From NCBI GenBank assembly GCA_004764695.1, contig SMSO01000014.1, positions 6,500,029-6,564,028 of the forward strand: DNA of 64,000 nt, written 5' to 3'. This document shows, piece after piece, positions 10,198-21,300 of the stretch. Under the pieces are notes generated by a model, which had not been told where the DNA came from, made no database searches, and saw only the letters and a program-made list of their open reading frames with translations. The DNA comes from Schizochytrium sp. TIO01 (Eukaryota; Sar; Bigyra; Thraustochytrida; Thraustochytriidae). Position numbers and translations under genes: made by a program. Within the stretch, counting starts at the first letter, position 1; the number at the start of each line of letters is the position of its first letter.

Positions 10198-12276
10198 ATG
10201 GGGGCGGGTGGTTCGACTGCGTCGCGAAAAGAGACCGATCTCGTGGTCCAGCGACAACCATACGAGACCAACACAAGTTATCGAATCCGTGTCAAATTCC
10301 AAACAGAAAAGCTACCCCGAGGAACATGGCAGCAAGACTTGGAGAATATGTTTGGGACGACAAGGCAGCACTTTTCTCTACAAACTATTGTAAGCAAATT
10401 TCACAGTGACCTTAATGTGAACTTATCCCCCAAAATGCTTCGTGAATTTTATGGCTTTCCAGAAGACAACATTTCTCTTAAAGACATTGCACGAGTCTAT
10501 ATGGATGTATCTTACAATCCTTCAATCGGTGCCATTTTTGCAGCATTAATTAAGGAGCGTGATCAATTGACAGAATTGATCTGGAATGAGTTTCAGACTG
10601 ATTTTCAAGGCACACCAGTAAGCCAGCTAGCAGATGTCACACAAGTTGTCCGTGATTATACAGACCTAGAGGGCCCTCCAGTTACTGCCGCACAGTTTGA
10701 AGACTTCCTTTTGAGCGAAGCCAATTCCGCTTTCGATCCTCGCCTCAATTCCCTAAGACGTTTTGATCGGCCTCTTTCAGAGTATTTTTTGCATGTGGCT
10801 AAAATCCAGGATTGCGATAACATGAGTGCCGAGGAGATGATCACTCGCTACGCAAGTTGCATACGCCGGGGTGCTCGTGTAATAGAGCTTGAATGTTGCG
10901 GTGGGGCTTCTGATGGGGAACCACGTGTGTTTGCTGACACAGTAGCAGAAGACGCGCCACGAGACGATTTACCGACGTTGAGAGACACTTTGTTGGCTAC
11001 TTTTACAGAGTGGAATGATTTTTTCAATAACCCACGTCGACCACCGATTAAGTGCATGGCAACACAGACAGAGATCAAAGCAATGCCTCTGCTTGTAGTA
11101 ATCACGGTTCAGACGTCTTGTGATGCAAAAGTACAGGTGCAGATCAAAGAAAATCTTCAGGAGGTTTTCGGAAGCAAAATAGAGAAAATTCCATTCAACG
11201 AGAATGGTTCTATTTGGTCTCCTGCTCAGCTTGACGGCCGTGTCATTGTTGTTCTCTCGCATTCAATGGTGGGAAGTCTCGATGGCGAGGGCAACCTCAC
11301 CCCAGGCCCGCCTCTTGAGAACGAATTGGTTGAGGTCGCACATCTACGTATGGTTACAGTGCATGAGATTCGACCCATTTTAGATCAGGCCAAATCCCGA
11401 AAAGATTTGCGAAGGCTTCTCCAGGGCTTAGTGCTGACATTAGCTTCTGTTGAACTTTGCGCACATATCATGGAGCTGTCTTCAATTACAGATATGCTTC
11501 TCATCCACGTTCAAACATCAAAACGAACAATTCTACAAAAGAAAGAAGGCAATCTACTACAGCGTGAAGATGACCAAGGTCGGGATCAGGATACACGTCA
11601 TGTCGTTCAGTTTAGCGAGCTCCGGCCTGGAGAAACCTGCAAGGTTGTAATGGAAGACGAGAATGTGCAAGAGATACAAAATGATGAGGTAGAGCCCTTG
11701 CGCGGTTGGAGATATGGCGCGCAAATTGTTCCTGTGAATGCTTACGGGCATGACGAAGCGTCTTTGCAAAATGCATCACTGTTTATTCAGCATGGTGGTT
11801 GCGGTTACGTCCCACGGATGCCCCGAGAGACATTTGCAGACACGAAGGGTTTCATTGATCTATATGATGATTTTTGTAACGAGTATGCACGTAGCTTGTT
11901 TGTTACCGTGCTATCAGCATGTCGCGTGCCACGCGATCAAGAGTTAACACAGCCATATTTGCGCATGTATTGTAACAACGGAACAGGTCTAAAGCAGGTA
12001 GCTATCACAAGCACCGTGGAGGACAATGGATATAACCTCATTTGGGAAGAGGACTTTGAGTTCAAGTTTCACATTAATGACCTCAATTCGGCAGCGTGCA
12101 TTTTGTTTGCTTTACACGATCGAAATCAGCTGGCCTTAGATACCTTTGCATGGGCGTCTATTCCTCTCTGGGGACTTCAGACTGGTTACCGCCGTGTTCA
12201 GATTTTTGACATGAATCATAAACCAGTCCCGGGAGCCATTTTATTTCTTCATTTTGATTGGGAGCCCGAGGAATGA
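10198..12276 (+). CDS. Catalytically dead phosphoinositide phospholipase C-like protein with N-myristoylation signal
   Basis: Active PI-PLCs cleave PIP2 to IP3 and diacylglycerol. This 692-residue protein has the PLC order: an N-terminal helical EF-hand-like region, X domain (about 188-355, starting FDRPLSEYFL), linker, Y domain (about 468-542, with WRYGAQIVPVN and GGCGYVPRMP) and a C-terminal C2 domain (about 565-690). By hand alignment with mammalian PLC-delta the active site is gone. The first catalytic His-Asn is Lys202-Ile203, the Asp of ELDCWDG is Glu232 (ELECCGG), the second His is about Ala246, the Ca-binding Glu is Gln305, and the phosphate-binding KxK lysines are missing. Only Glu230 remains. 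The N-terminus MGAGGST fits the N-myristoylation consensus (Gly2, Ser6), so the protein is probably membrane-anchored. No PH domain is visible. A scaffold or phosphoinositide-binding role, as in animal PRIP, is inference. Confidence 0.88.
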   Translation: MGAGGSTASRKETDLVVQRQPYETNTSYRIRVKFQTEKLPRGTWQQDLENMFGTTRQHFSLQTIVSKFHSDLNVNLSPKMLREFYGFPEDNISLKDIARVYMDVSYNPSIGAIFAALIKERDQLTELIWNEFQTDFQGTPVSQLADVTQVVRDYTDLEGPPVTAAQFEDFLLSEANSAFDPRLNSLRRFDRPLSEYFLHVAKIQDCDNMSAEEMITRYASCIRRGARVIELECCGGASDGEPRVFADTVAEDAPRDDLPTLRDTLLATFTEWNDFFNNPRRPPIKCMATQTEIKAMPLLVVITVQTSCDAKVQVQIKENLQEVFGSKIEKIPFNENGSIWSPAQLDGRVIVVLSHSMVGSLDGEGNLTPGPPLENELVEVAHLRMVTVHEIRPILDQAKSRKDLRRLLQGLVLTLASVELCAHIMELSSITDMLLIHVQTSKRTILQKKEGNLLQREDDQGRDQDTRHVVQFSELRPGETCKVVMEDENVQEIQNDEVEPLRGWRYGAQIVPVNAYGHDEASLQNASLFIQHGGCGYVPRMPRETFADTKGFIDLYDDFCNEYARSLFVTVLSACRVPRDQELTQPYLRMYCNNGTGLKQVAITSTVEDNGYNLIWEEDFEFKFHINDLNSAACILFALHDRNQLALDTFAWASIPLWGLQTGYRRVQIFDMNHKPVPGAILFLHFDWEPEE

Positions 12277-14327
12277 GGTAGTTAAACCGTTGTTGTTTTT
12301 TAATAGTGGGAAGTATTGTGCAATGATTTTTTTTCTTTACTTCGATCTGAGCTTCTTGTTATTACTTTTGTTTTCCCATCATTCCCAATTTGCCTTGATT
12401 GGGTCGCTCTGACTAATTAAGGCTAGTTACATTTTAAATTTACTTAGTATATTCTCCAAGATGATTGACCCGGGGATGTTCAAAGTCTTGCCAAACCTAG
12501 CGTATATCTGTTTGTATTTAGATTGATTTTAGGATCCACGGTTTCTTTCGCTAGTTTTATTCTTTCAAGTTATACCTGAATTTTTAAATGTTAGATGCTG
12601 AATGAAGACGGACTGCCTGAATCCATCTTTGATATTTTTCAATTTTAATCTTTCTAAATTTCAATTTTATTAAAGTGTATCGCACAGCGACGGTCAGCCA
12701 TTGTCTCTCTTGTTCCTGGAACAAGAGTCTTCAAGATACATACATATCCTAGTTCTCCAAAAGTCGATTTTAATGCAAGCGATACTTTTGAGCATAGATG
12801 CGCTATTGATCAATGGAAAACCTAGCTTCATGGTCCATGTGCAGTTGGATCCTCTGTGAATGGGGGTCACACGAAGGAATGGTTGCACATGATTAGTTCT
12901 TACTTATGACATAGAGCGTGACCCTTCCAAGATGACAGTGTAAACCAGCTAGCTTATTCTCAGATCATTCTACCAGCACATTGAAAGTGGCAAAACTACC
13001 CACTAGCTACCTACTAAATATAGCTGGAGTATATTTGCCCGAGGTTGCCTAGTTCATCACACCAGTTCCCGCATTCATCATGTCTCCATGTACTACTCAG
13101 CCAAATGAGTGCACCTACGACTACTAGTATGGTAAGTAGATAGTACCTAGTGTATATGGCACGTAAATGAAAAAAATAAAAACAAAATATTCGAAGAACA
13201 AAATGAGCATCACAGTACAGTTAGCCGCATTTCATTTCCAATGTGTCCCATCTTATGAACTTCCTTGCGCCATTCTCCAGATGCTTTTTTACTTCCCAAG
13301 TTACCACATTTCTTGCTTCATTATAGTATGCCCCCCCCAATAGTAACCCCGTCATTACCAAGGCGCCATTCCTTCCCCCATAACTCGTCAGAATCTCGTT
13401 ATCTCATATTCGAGTTAAGCTTCGCCTTCAAAATAGCCATACCAAACTAAAAAGTATTCCCAATAATTGATTATGGCGTAGTTTTCTTTCATCTGTGCCT
13501 TTATTTCTTTCTTCTCCTTCTTTTTCTTTTCCTGCTTTTCTGTTTCTCTTCAGAGTCAGTCTCATTATTCCCTTTTTTTTCTTTCTCTTTTTTTCATAGA
13601 GGGCCAAAAATCGAAAGGGGCCGCAACCAACCTAGGAGTTGCTGTTACACGTGTAATAGGGACCGGAAGCTGCGGCGAACGAGGTCCTTTTTTGCCTCTT
13701 TCCAGAAACACACATCCGCTGCGACTGCGGCGCTTTGCTGTACTTGTGGGGAAGTTTGTTCCACTTGCGAGGGTTATAAAACCTACTTCAGCGGCCTATA
13801 ACTCATTGTATACGTGGCGCGGAAAGGGCGCTATTTGTGCGGCGCTGCGAGCTCGGCCGTGTGTTTGAGAGTGGAATAAAATAAATCAAAGAAAGAAGTA
13901 AGGCATCCCCGCCAAGTGACTCGTGAAACTGTTCGACGAGACCCCGATTAGCTGTTCTTCGATGGTCGTGATCGATCGTTCTCAGACAGGATCGTGAACT
14001 CACCCAATAAAGCTATCGAAATGGATGTGCATAACAACAGAAATGACGATGTTAATAGAGAATCAACAAGGGCGACAAGAAGAGTGCTACTTATAGTGCA
14101 AAACAAGAATAACCTACTGTGAAGGCAGGGCGGTACTATGGGTTATAAATGAAACAAATCAGCAAAGTTGATAGAAATAATAGCACAGACTCGATTACTT
14201 AGTTTTTAGTTTTAAAAAGAGTCTAAAAGCAAAGCAAAGCAAAATCAAAGCAAAGCAAACCAAGGCAGACCCAAAGCCAGAACTCCTCGCGTCCCTTCGC
14301 GACCCCTCGCGACGCTCCCGAGCTCCA
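12277..14327. other. Intergenic spacer
   Basis: Two kilobases lie between two plus-strand genes. The first half is AT-rich with no frame of note. A pyrimidine-rich stretch lies near 13495-13600. The last 100 bases before the next ATG are rich in AAAGC words. No RNA gene or mobile element was recognised. Confidence 0.5.
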
Positions 14328-16688
14328 ATGACGGCCGACGCGGACCCCGAACCCTCGGCAAAGCGCCCTCGCGTGGATGCGGGTAGCGAAGCATCGAACC
14401 CCACTGAAAAGCTCTCCGTGGGCAGGCCAAGGTACAAGCCCGACGACCGCTCCTACAAGACAGAGGGAGGTGTAGTCGTCTCCCGCAAGGTCTTGGATAC
14501 TAGTGCGACCGTGGTGGAGGACGTTGAGAACCTCGTCGACGCCCTGGACTCGAAGCGAGGATGCATCTTTGAGTCTGCCTACGAATATCCAGGAAGGTAT
14601 GCCCGCTGGACAATGGGATTCTGCGACCCTCCCGTGTCTTTGGAGGGCTGGGGCCGTAAGTTTGCTCTCACAGCTCTCAACTCGCGCGGAAATGTCATCC
14701 TGCAAGCCCTGAGCCAGGCTGTGAAATCCTGCGAGGCAGTGGACCAAAGCTCTCTTGAGATCGAGGAGGCAAGCATCAAAGGAACGGTCAAGGAGCTTTC
14801 GAACGCAAGATTTAACGAAGAGGAGCGAAGCAAGCAAAACTCCATCTTCTCCATCGTGCGGAGCATTATTGCGAAGTGGAAAACTGAGACCGAAGTGGAC
14901 CCGCAGTTGGGATTGTACGGAGCATTTGGCTACGACCTTACGTTTCAGTTCGAGCCTGTGGAACTCAGACACAACCGTGACCCCGCCCAGAGAGACCTTG
15001 TGCTGTACCTTCCGGACTCGATCCTTGTTCATGACAAGCAAACCGCCAAGTCGTGGAGGCTTGAGTATGATTTTGAGGTGACCAAGGAAGACGGTTCCAA
15101 GATCTCCACAGAGGGACTCGCACGAGAGGGCAAGGTAGAGCCCTTCGTTCCCCAGACATCTGGAGAGGCCTCGAGGGATCACGAGCCTGGTGAGTACGCC
15201 AAGAGTGTCGAGAAAGCTCGGGAGGAATTCAAGGTTGGAAACCTCTTTGAAGTCGTCATCAGCCAGACCTTCCGTGAGCCCAGCAAAGCTAAGCCATCAG
15301 AGATTCTCCGTATGCTCCGTATCAAGAACCCTTCCCCGTACCTGTTCCAAATTAATCTTGGTTCTAACGAGTACCTTGTGGGCGCTTCTCCTGAGATGTT
15401 TGTCCGTGTGGAGAAGACATCCGATGGTATGCGTGTAGAGACATGCCCCATTTCAGGTACCATCCAGCGTGGTGAGAACGCTCTCGAAGATGCTGAGCAA
15501 ATTCGCCAGATTCTCTCTGACAAAAAGGAGGAGAGTGAGCTTACAATGTGCACAGATGTTGACCGCAATGACAAGTCTCGTATTTGCAGACAAGGTTCTG
15601 TTCAGGTCATTGGTCGCCGCCAGATCGAAAAATATTCCAAACTCATTCACACTGTGGATCACGTCGAGGGATACTTGCGTGACGGCTCCGATGGCGGCGA
15701 GGCCTTTGATGCTCTTGATGCGTTTCTGGTCCATACCTGGGCTGTCACTGTCACTGGTGCACCCAAAACTTGGGCTATCCAATTTCTTGAGCGCAATGAG
15801 CGCTCTCCTCGCTGCTGGTATGGTGGTGCTGTCGGCTTTGTAGGGTTCGACGGCAGCCTGAACACCGGTATGACTTTGCGAACAATTCGTCTCAAGGATG
15901 GTGTCTCTGAGGTGCGTGCCGGTGCCACTCTTCTCTATGACTCTGTCCCCGAGGCAGAGGAGCGTGAGACTGAACTGAAGGCATCTGCTTTCATTGAGGC
16001 TGTGCAGAACGCCCAAGCTTTTGCCAAGAGAAACACAAAGAACACGCCTCAGTCGCCCTCTGTTCAAGTTTCCACTGGCCCTACTGGTATCGGAAAGAAC
16101 GTGGTTCTCATTGATCACCAGGACTCTTTCGTGCACACATTGGCAAACTACATCCGCCAGATCGGAGCCAAGGTGTCCACTGTACGATTCGGCATTACAG
16201 AGGATGAGCTCATGGCTCTGAAGCCAGACCTTGTCGTCATGTCACCTGGACCCGGTAAGCCTTCTGACTTCAAGTGTGCCGAGACCCTTGCGATGCTAGA
16301 GAAGCTCCGCATCCCGGTCTTTGGCGTCTGCCTTGGTCTCCAGTCTATGATCGAGGCCTACGGAGGCAAACTCAGTATTCTTGACTACCCCATGCATGGA
16401 AAGCCCTCGAAGGTCAAACAGACTCATGAAGGCAAGTGGAATGTTTTTGAGGGCATCGAAGATGAGTTTACTGTGGCGAGGTATCATTCCCTTTATGCTG
16501 AGCGCGACTCTGTACTTGCCGCATCTAAATTTGACATCACCGCTCAGTTAGACGATGGAACCATTATGGCTGTGGAGCACAAGGAGCTCCCCCTCGCAGC
16601 TGTGCAGTTCCATCCTGAAAGTATTCTCACGCGCCCTGCTAATGGTCTTACAATGCTCCGCAACGCGCTTGAAAAACTCAAGTACTAA
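14328..16688 (+). CDS. Fused anthranilate synthase (TrpE-TrpG type, bacterial-like)
   Basis: Anthranilate synthase converts chorismate and glutamine to anthranilate, the first committed step of tryptophan synthesis. This 786-residue protein joins the TrpE chorismate-binding component to the TrpG glutaminase, the arrangement of alphaproteobacterial TrpE(G). After about 45 disordered residues the TrpE part runs to about residue 575. It carries EYPGRYARW (near 86), LGLYGAFGYDLTFQF, CPISGTIQRGEN, ELTMCTDVDRNDKSR and the HTWAVTVTGAPKTWA block. A linker leads to a class I amidotransferase from about 589, with nucleophile Cys668 (GVCLGLQSM) and His762-x-Glu764 (FHPES). All active residues appear intact. 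The N-terminus has PSAKRPRVD, basic but not a clear plastid or mitochondrial leader. Codons favour C or G at the third position more than the flanking DNA. Confidence 0.95.
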   Translation: MTADADPEPSAKRPRVDAGSEASNPTEKLSVGRPRYKPDDRSYKTEGGVVVSRKVLDTSATVVEDVENLVDALDSKRGCIFESAYEYPGRYARWTMGFCDPPVSLEGWGRKFALTALNSRGNVILQALSQAVKSCEAVDQSSLEIEEASIKGTVKELSNARFNEEERSKQNSIFSIVRSIIAKWKTETEVDPQLGLYGAFGYDLTFQFEPVELRHNRDPAQRDLVLYLPDSILVHDKQTAKSWRLEYDFEVTKEDGSKISTEGLAREGKVEPFVPQTSGEASRDHEPGEYAKSVEKAREEFKVGNLFEVVISQTFREPSKAKPSEILRMLRIKNPSPYLFQINLGSNEYLVGASPEMFVRVEKTSDGMRVETCPISGTIQRGENALEDAEQIRQILSDKKEESELTMCTDVDRNDKSRICRQGSVQVIGRRQIEKYSKLIHTVDHVEGYLRDGSDGGEAFDALDAFLVHTWAVTVTGAPKTWAIQFLERNERSPRCWYGGAVGFVGFDGSLNTGMTLRTIRLKDGVSEVRAGATLLYDSVPEAEERETELKASAFIEAVQNAQAFAKRNTKNTPQSPSVQVSTGPTGIGKNVVLIDHQDSFVHTLANYIRQIGAKVSTVRFGITEDELMALKPDLVVMSPGPGKPSDFKCAETLAMLEKLRIPVFGVCLGLQSMIEAYGGKLSILDYPMHGKPSKVKQTHEGKWNVFEGIEDEFTVARYHSLYAERDSVLAASKFDITAQLDDGTIMAVEHKELPLAAVQFHPESILTRPANGLTMLRNALEKLKY

Positions 16689-18384
16689 TTAAGTAATGTG
16701 CCACCTTTACTTCTTGCTAAACACCTTTTAATTTTCTTCCTTTCGTTTCCCTTCTTTTTACAGGTAGCATTTCCTTGAAACTATGCCAGATCCCCTGCAA
16801 CCCTTCGCTTGTCGTATATGTTCACCCCATCTCCCCTTTAAAAATCACCCTATTTGCTGTCCTTTCTTGCGATTGCTATAAACGAACACGAAGTTGTAGC
16901 CGCAAAGCTAAGTGGAACACGAAGATACCAACCTTGAATCTCCGTTTCTCGAGACTCTAGTGACGCAGTCCCTTCTACATTGCGCCTACCTGCCCAACTG
17001 CCCTTTTCCTTTCAGTTTGCCCATGCACTTATCGACCTGTTAAGAAGTGTACCTGAATTTCGCTTTGCAGTTCTGAGTGGCTGAAACTTCCGCAGTTAAA
17101 ATGTCATTGTCCTCGGGGACTGTTCAAGAGTATGAAACGGCCATTGTACCTCCATGCCCCCATTCTCCTCCATATTCCTTTTTGCCTTCGAACCCTTTTC
17201 AATATGAACATTCTACTAAATTAAATGTACTCTAGAGTTAGTTAAAGTTTCTCTCTATTCTTGCCTCATGTTACGGACATATGGGCTGTCTTAGCCGCTT
17301 GGTAGCCCGAACCAATGAAGCTATCTGCTTAGTACTGGTCGTCTGGCAGACGTTGGGCAGCATTCTCAACCGTCAGCTCGACGCGTGAATACTGCCGCAC
17401 GCGTGATTTGGAGAAGGAATTCATATCGAATGTATATTTTCTGAATGTCTTCTTCTCTGTAGTCTCTCCTTTGTTTTGCTCCTTCTTTGCTTCTTCCAAA
17501 CAAGGTCTTCAGAGATACTTTGAGGTGCTAGAATTGTCGGCAAAAGAGCTTCCGAATTCTGACATTAGATCAGAAGGTGAAAATAGCGGGAGTAGCAGCA
17601 AAGAATTATGTACAAGCATACTTCATGGGGTTTTAGACCCTGCTAGAATTTTATGGTCCTGGATGAACTCAGAGAACTTCCACCAATAGAACAGTTTTTT
17701 CTGAACTGCAGAATATATCTTAAGCTTGGAGGAAGAGTTTCTTCCAGGCAAAGCTCCGAATCAATACGAGGTGATTGATTGCACGAAAAGGAGCCTTGAA
17801 AAGCGCCAGAGGAAGGAGATAGATAGTTTCATGCTGCGATCCCTGCAACGATAACCAAGAAAATGTTAGGCAGGGCCGTCATGTATGCTTGTTACGACAG
17901 AGGCAATAACACTCCTGTCGGTGAGCGGAACATGTTTGACAAGTTTGGATAACGGTATACATACTATCCATCTTTACCACCAACCTGTTTGCATGAGTAC
18001 CATATTGTATTCATTCTTTGTGAGTGGCATGAGCTATGGACCATCCCGTCTAACCATGGGTGCACGGGGTTTCAAATGGTCGAGGTGGGTTGATGGTTTC
18101 ATGAAATCTCGATCATGACTGACCAGATGATACTTTTTTCTTTTTTCCTTCTCAAATGTAGCTCTCTACCGTATAATAGTAATTTTGGGCTAAAAACAAA
18201 ACAAAATAATTATAACTTTTCTATTTCTTTTTCTTTTCTTTTTTTTGACAGAATATGAAGACTATCAAATCGGGCCCCAGTCTTGAAATAATATAAGCTC
18301 GGTGTACTACCAATAGAACTATTGGAATCATTCTGCTTGGATTAAAGAAGAAGATGGCAGTCATGCAAATCCGAATATAGAAGA
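16689..18384. other. Intergenic spacer
   Basis: About 1.7 kb of mixed composition. A 93-codon frame at 17408-17689 opens with TTG, not ATG, and a 77-codon frame at 17885-18118 has no family resemblance. Neither is supported as a gene, though the former could be an exon fragment. A T/C-rich tract lies at about 18130-18250. Confidence 0.45.
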
Positions 18385-21300
18385 ATGTCATCAATAAAGA
18401 AGAATCTCATGCATCACCAAATGAGACTCCTCTACGTCAAGTTACTGTGGACGGCTAGCCTGAATGCTGCCTTAATCCAAGCCCAGCAAGTCTCGCTGAA
18501 GACTCAGCTAGTTCCTGATGCAAGTGCTTATTTCTCTAAGGCACCGGGCTGCATGGCTCTAGGCGAATACTCACATGAGCTTGATTTTATTAGAGAAGAA
18601 CCAGCAACAACTCCGCAAGAATGTTGGCAAGCTTGTGCAGATAGTTATGAATCCTCATATCTCCGTGGCGTATACTTTAAAACTAATTATGAAGGCGAGT
18701 ATGCTTATGCAGGTGCATCGGCATACTACTACGGTTATACTTGCTATAGTTCCTATGGATGCAAAAGTGAATATGACTGGTATAATGGAATCGGAACAGT
18801 GCGACCAAATTCATGGATCGAATTACGGGTGTTTCCTTGCTATGACATTTCTTTATATGACAATGATGGGAGTGAATCTAATATAAATGTACCTGCTTCG
18901 AATGAGTTTCAAAATGTGTTAGGTTCATCGTTAGAGCAAATGGATACGATAGAGATGTTCTGGTATCCTTCAGCTGGTTACATTTGTACTCTCGGCTCTA
19001 GTGCGCCCTCCAATTTTTTAGAAGCATGTGCCTCCTGGGAGTTCCATGAACAGGATGGGACATGCAGGTTGTATCAGGGCTCCACATCTTTAGGAAGTAT
19101 AGTTAACAATAACTTGGTGAATGGTACAATCGTATCTGGCGATCTGTCTTGTCAGAATGATTTTGATACTTCCTCAGTTCCCCGAAGGTTTGCCAGGTTT
19201 TACGAGGAACGAGGATGTCTTCAATATGGCGTGCGAGCACCAAACTACGATCTAGCAAAGTATAATGACATCCCTGATCCCCATGCATGTAGACGTCTCT
19301 GTCAGGAAAACTCAGAATGTGTTCTCATCAGATATATGACTAATCCAAGTGCTGCACCAAATTGTCTTCTCAAATCTGCTGGAGCGATGGCCAACTGGTT
19401 AACAGATTCTAGCGGGTATCTTGGGACTCGTGACTGCCATACATGCCTGGATGGGTTTTACATACAAAACCAAGGAGTCCCTGACAGATAGTTGTTATAT
19501 CTGCGATAGCGGATATTATTGCCCCCTCGGAAATCATATACCATGCCCAGGAGGAAGCTATTGTGTTGCTGAAGGTCTTACGGAGCCTATCCTTGCAGAC
19601 CAAGATAATCAATGTTCCTTGACCCAAAGTGGAGTTGCATGCCAGCATCAGGTATGTCGGGACAGTATACTTGGCCTCAAATTGCTTCAATTAGAGTATC
19701 AAACCCCAGATGCTTTTAATTTTACATTATACGAAGCTGGGGTGGAGTTTCTTGGAGTACAGCAAAATATAGAAGAGACTTTCACCGGCGAATTACAACT
19801 TTCGCACACATTTCAATATGCGCTAGCTATCAACTGGTATATGGCTCCACCTACATACGAAGCTAGATACGTCATTGATGGCCAGGAAATAGGGTGGTAT
19901 TTGTTGGATCCAAAATGAGGTAGGTATAGATTGCCTTAACATGGACCAACATTACATCACAACAGATCTGAATAACCTAGTCACGCAAATGCCTGTTGGA
20001 ACATCGTTTGACTTTTGCATAAATATTCTATGGATGTTCCATTGGAGACCCCAAGACTGGGAGTTGTCAGACTTTGGTTCTGAATCGCAGATGCCAGAAG
20101 TCAAAGTCTGCAAAAAAAATTTAACGATACACTTTCATAGCAAGATCAATTTTCTTATTACTACTGTAGATGGACACACTACGCAAGAGGAGGTTTCTGT
20201 TGTTTACAAGACCTATACACCAACAACAGGTTATACTTCACATACTTCTAATTCAAGTGATGCTGATGGTCGCATTTCACAAGAGATTTTTGATCATGGA
20301 GCTGACATGTACTTACAAATCTCACTGCAATCAGCATCGAAAGTTGGCGTTAACACTGACATTCGTGTTTGTCCACCCACGGCGTCATTCGATATTTGTA
20401 ATCACGAGACTGCAATTCCGTTCCCGTACGAAACGGTGCTCACCCACCTGCTTGCCACCCGAGTGCGCCTCGTGGATGTCTATAGCTTGACAATTGCCGG
20501 TACTATTGTTATGGCAGTCGATCAAACTTCTCCTGTCTCTGAACATTGGTGTGGCAAAGCCGAAGTAAAGGTCATAGCTCGAAGTGTTCGTACTGGTCTT
20601 ATATTCTCTCAATCTATTACAGATAGTGAGGGGGGCTTCACCCTCACTGTTCCACGTGATACCGATGTTAAACTGGAAGTAGAGTACGCAGACCATTTAT
20701 TTGAAGCGGCCTCTAGCAACGATACAGTAACAGCTGCACTTCTTGGGAGCGGCATTCAGGTTTCTACAAACCTAGATCAAATCATCATACATGATGTTAA
20801 GACACAGCAGCTTTCATTCTCTACATATATCACAGCGTGCCAGAATTTTCCGGACCAGGTGAAAATTACCCTCACCTATGAAGCTTGTGCTAATAAGCAT
20901 ATTGTTCTCACACCGTCTGAGATATATTCGGAGTGGGCATTGCCCGCAGCATCTTATACCTTCAGTATTGAATACCCCACACTACCACAAATGCGAGATG
21001 CCTTCGAGGCAACATACCCAAACAATACTTTGAGTCGATTCATTGATATGCGTGAGCACAACCAAACTATCGAAGTGATATACAACCCACAACCCAACAT
21101 TTCAATCACTACAACGAGTCAAGTAGGCGATAAGCAGGAACACAGTAGCACCACCTCATTGCTGTTCGATATCATGCTTGAAGGTTCAAGGAATGTGGAC
21201 TTTTACATTACAGCCTCACAACAATACGTGAACGAAAAATTAGAGGGTAGATATTTAGAATGGTGTTATTGCGTTCCTGAAGACAATAGAACGACAGCTA

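Noticed and set aside
9713-10276. 187-codon minus-strand frame with a Ser run, overlapping the PLC-like start
   Set aside because: The Ser run is only the TGC repeat read backwards, and the frame overlaps the conserved start of the sense gene.
14223-15182. 319-codon minus-strand frame opposite the anthranilate synthase
   Set aside because: It is an antisense shadow of a strongly biased gene, with no recognisable domain.
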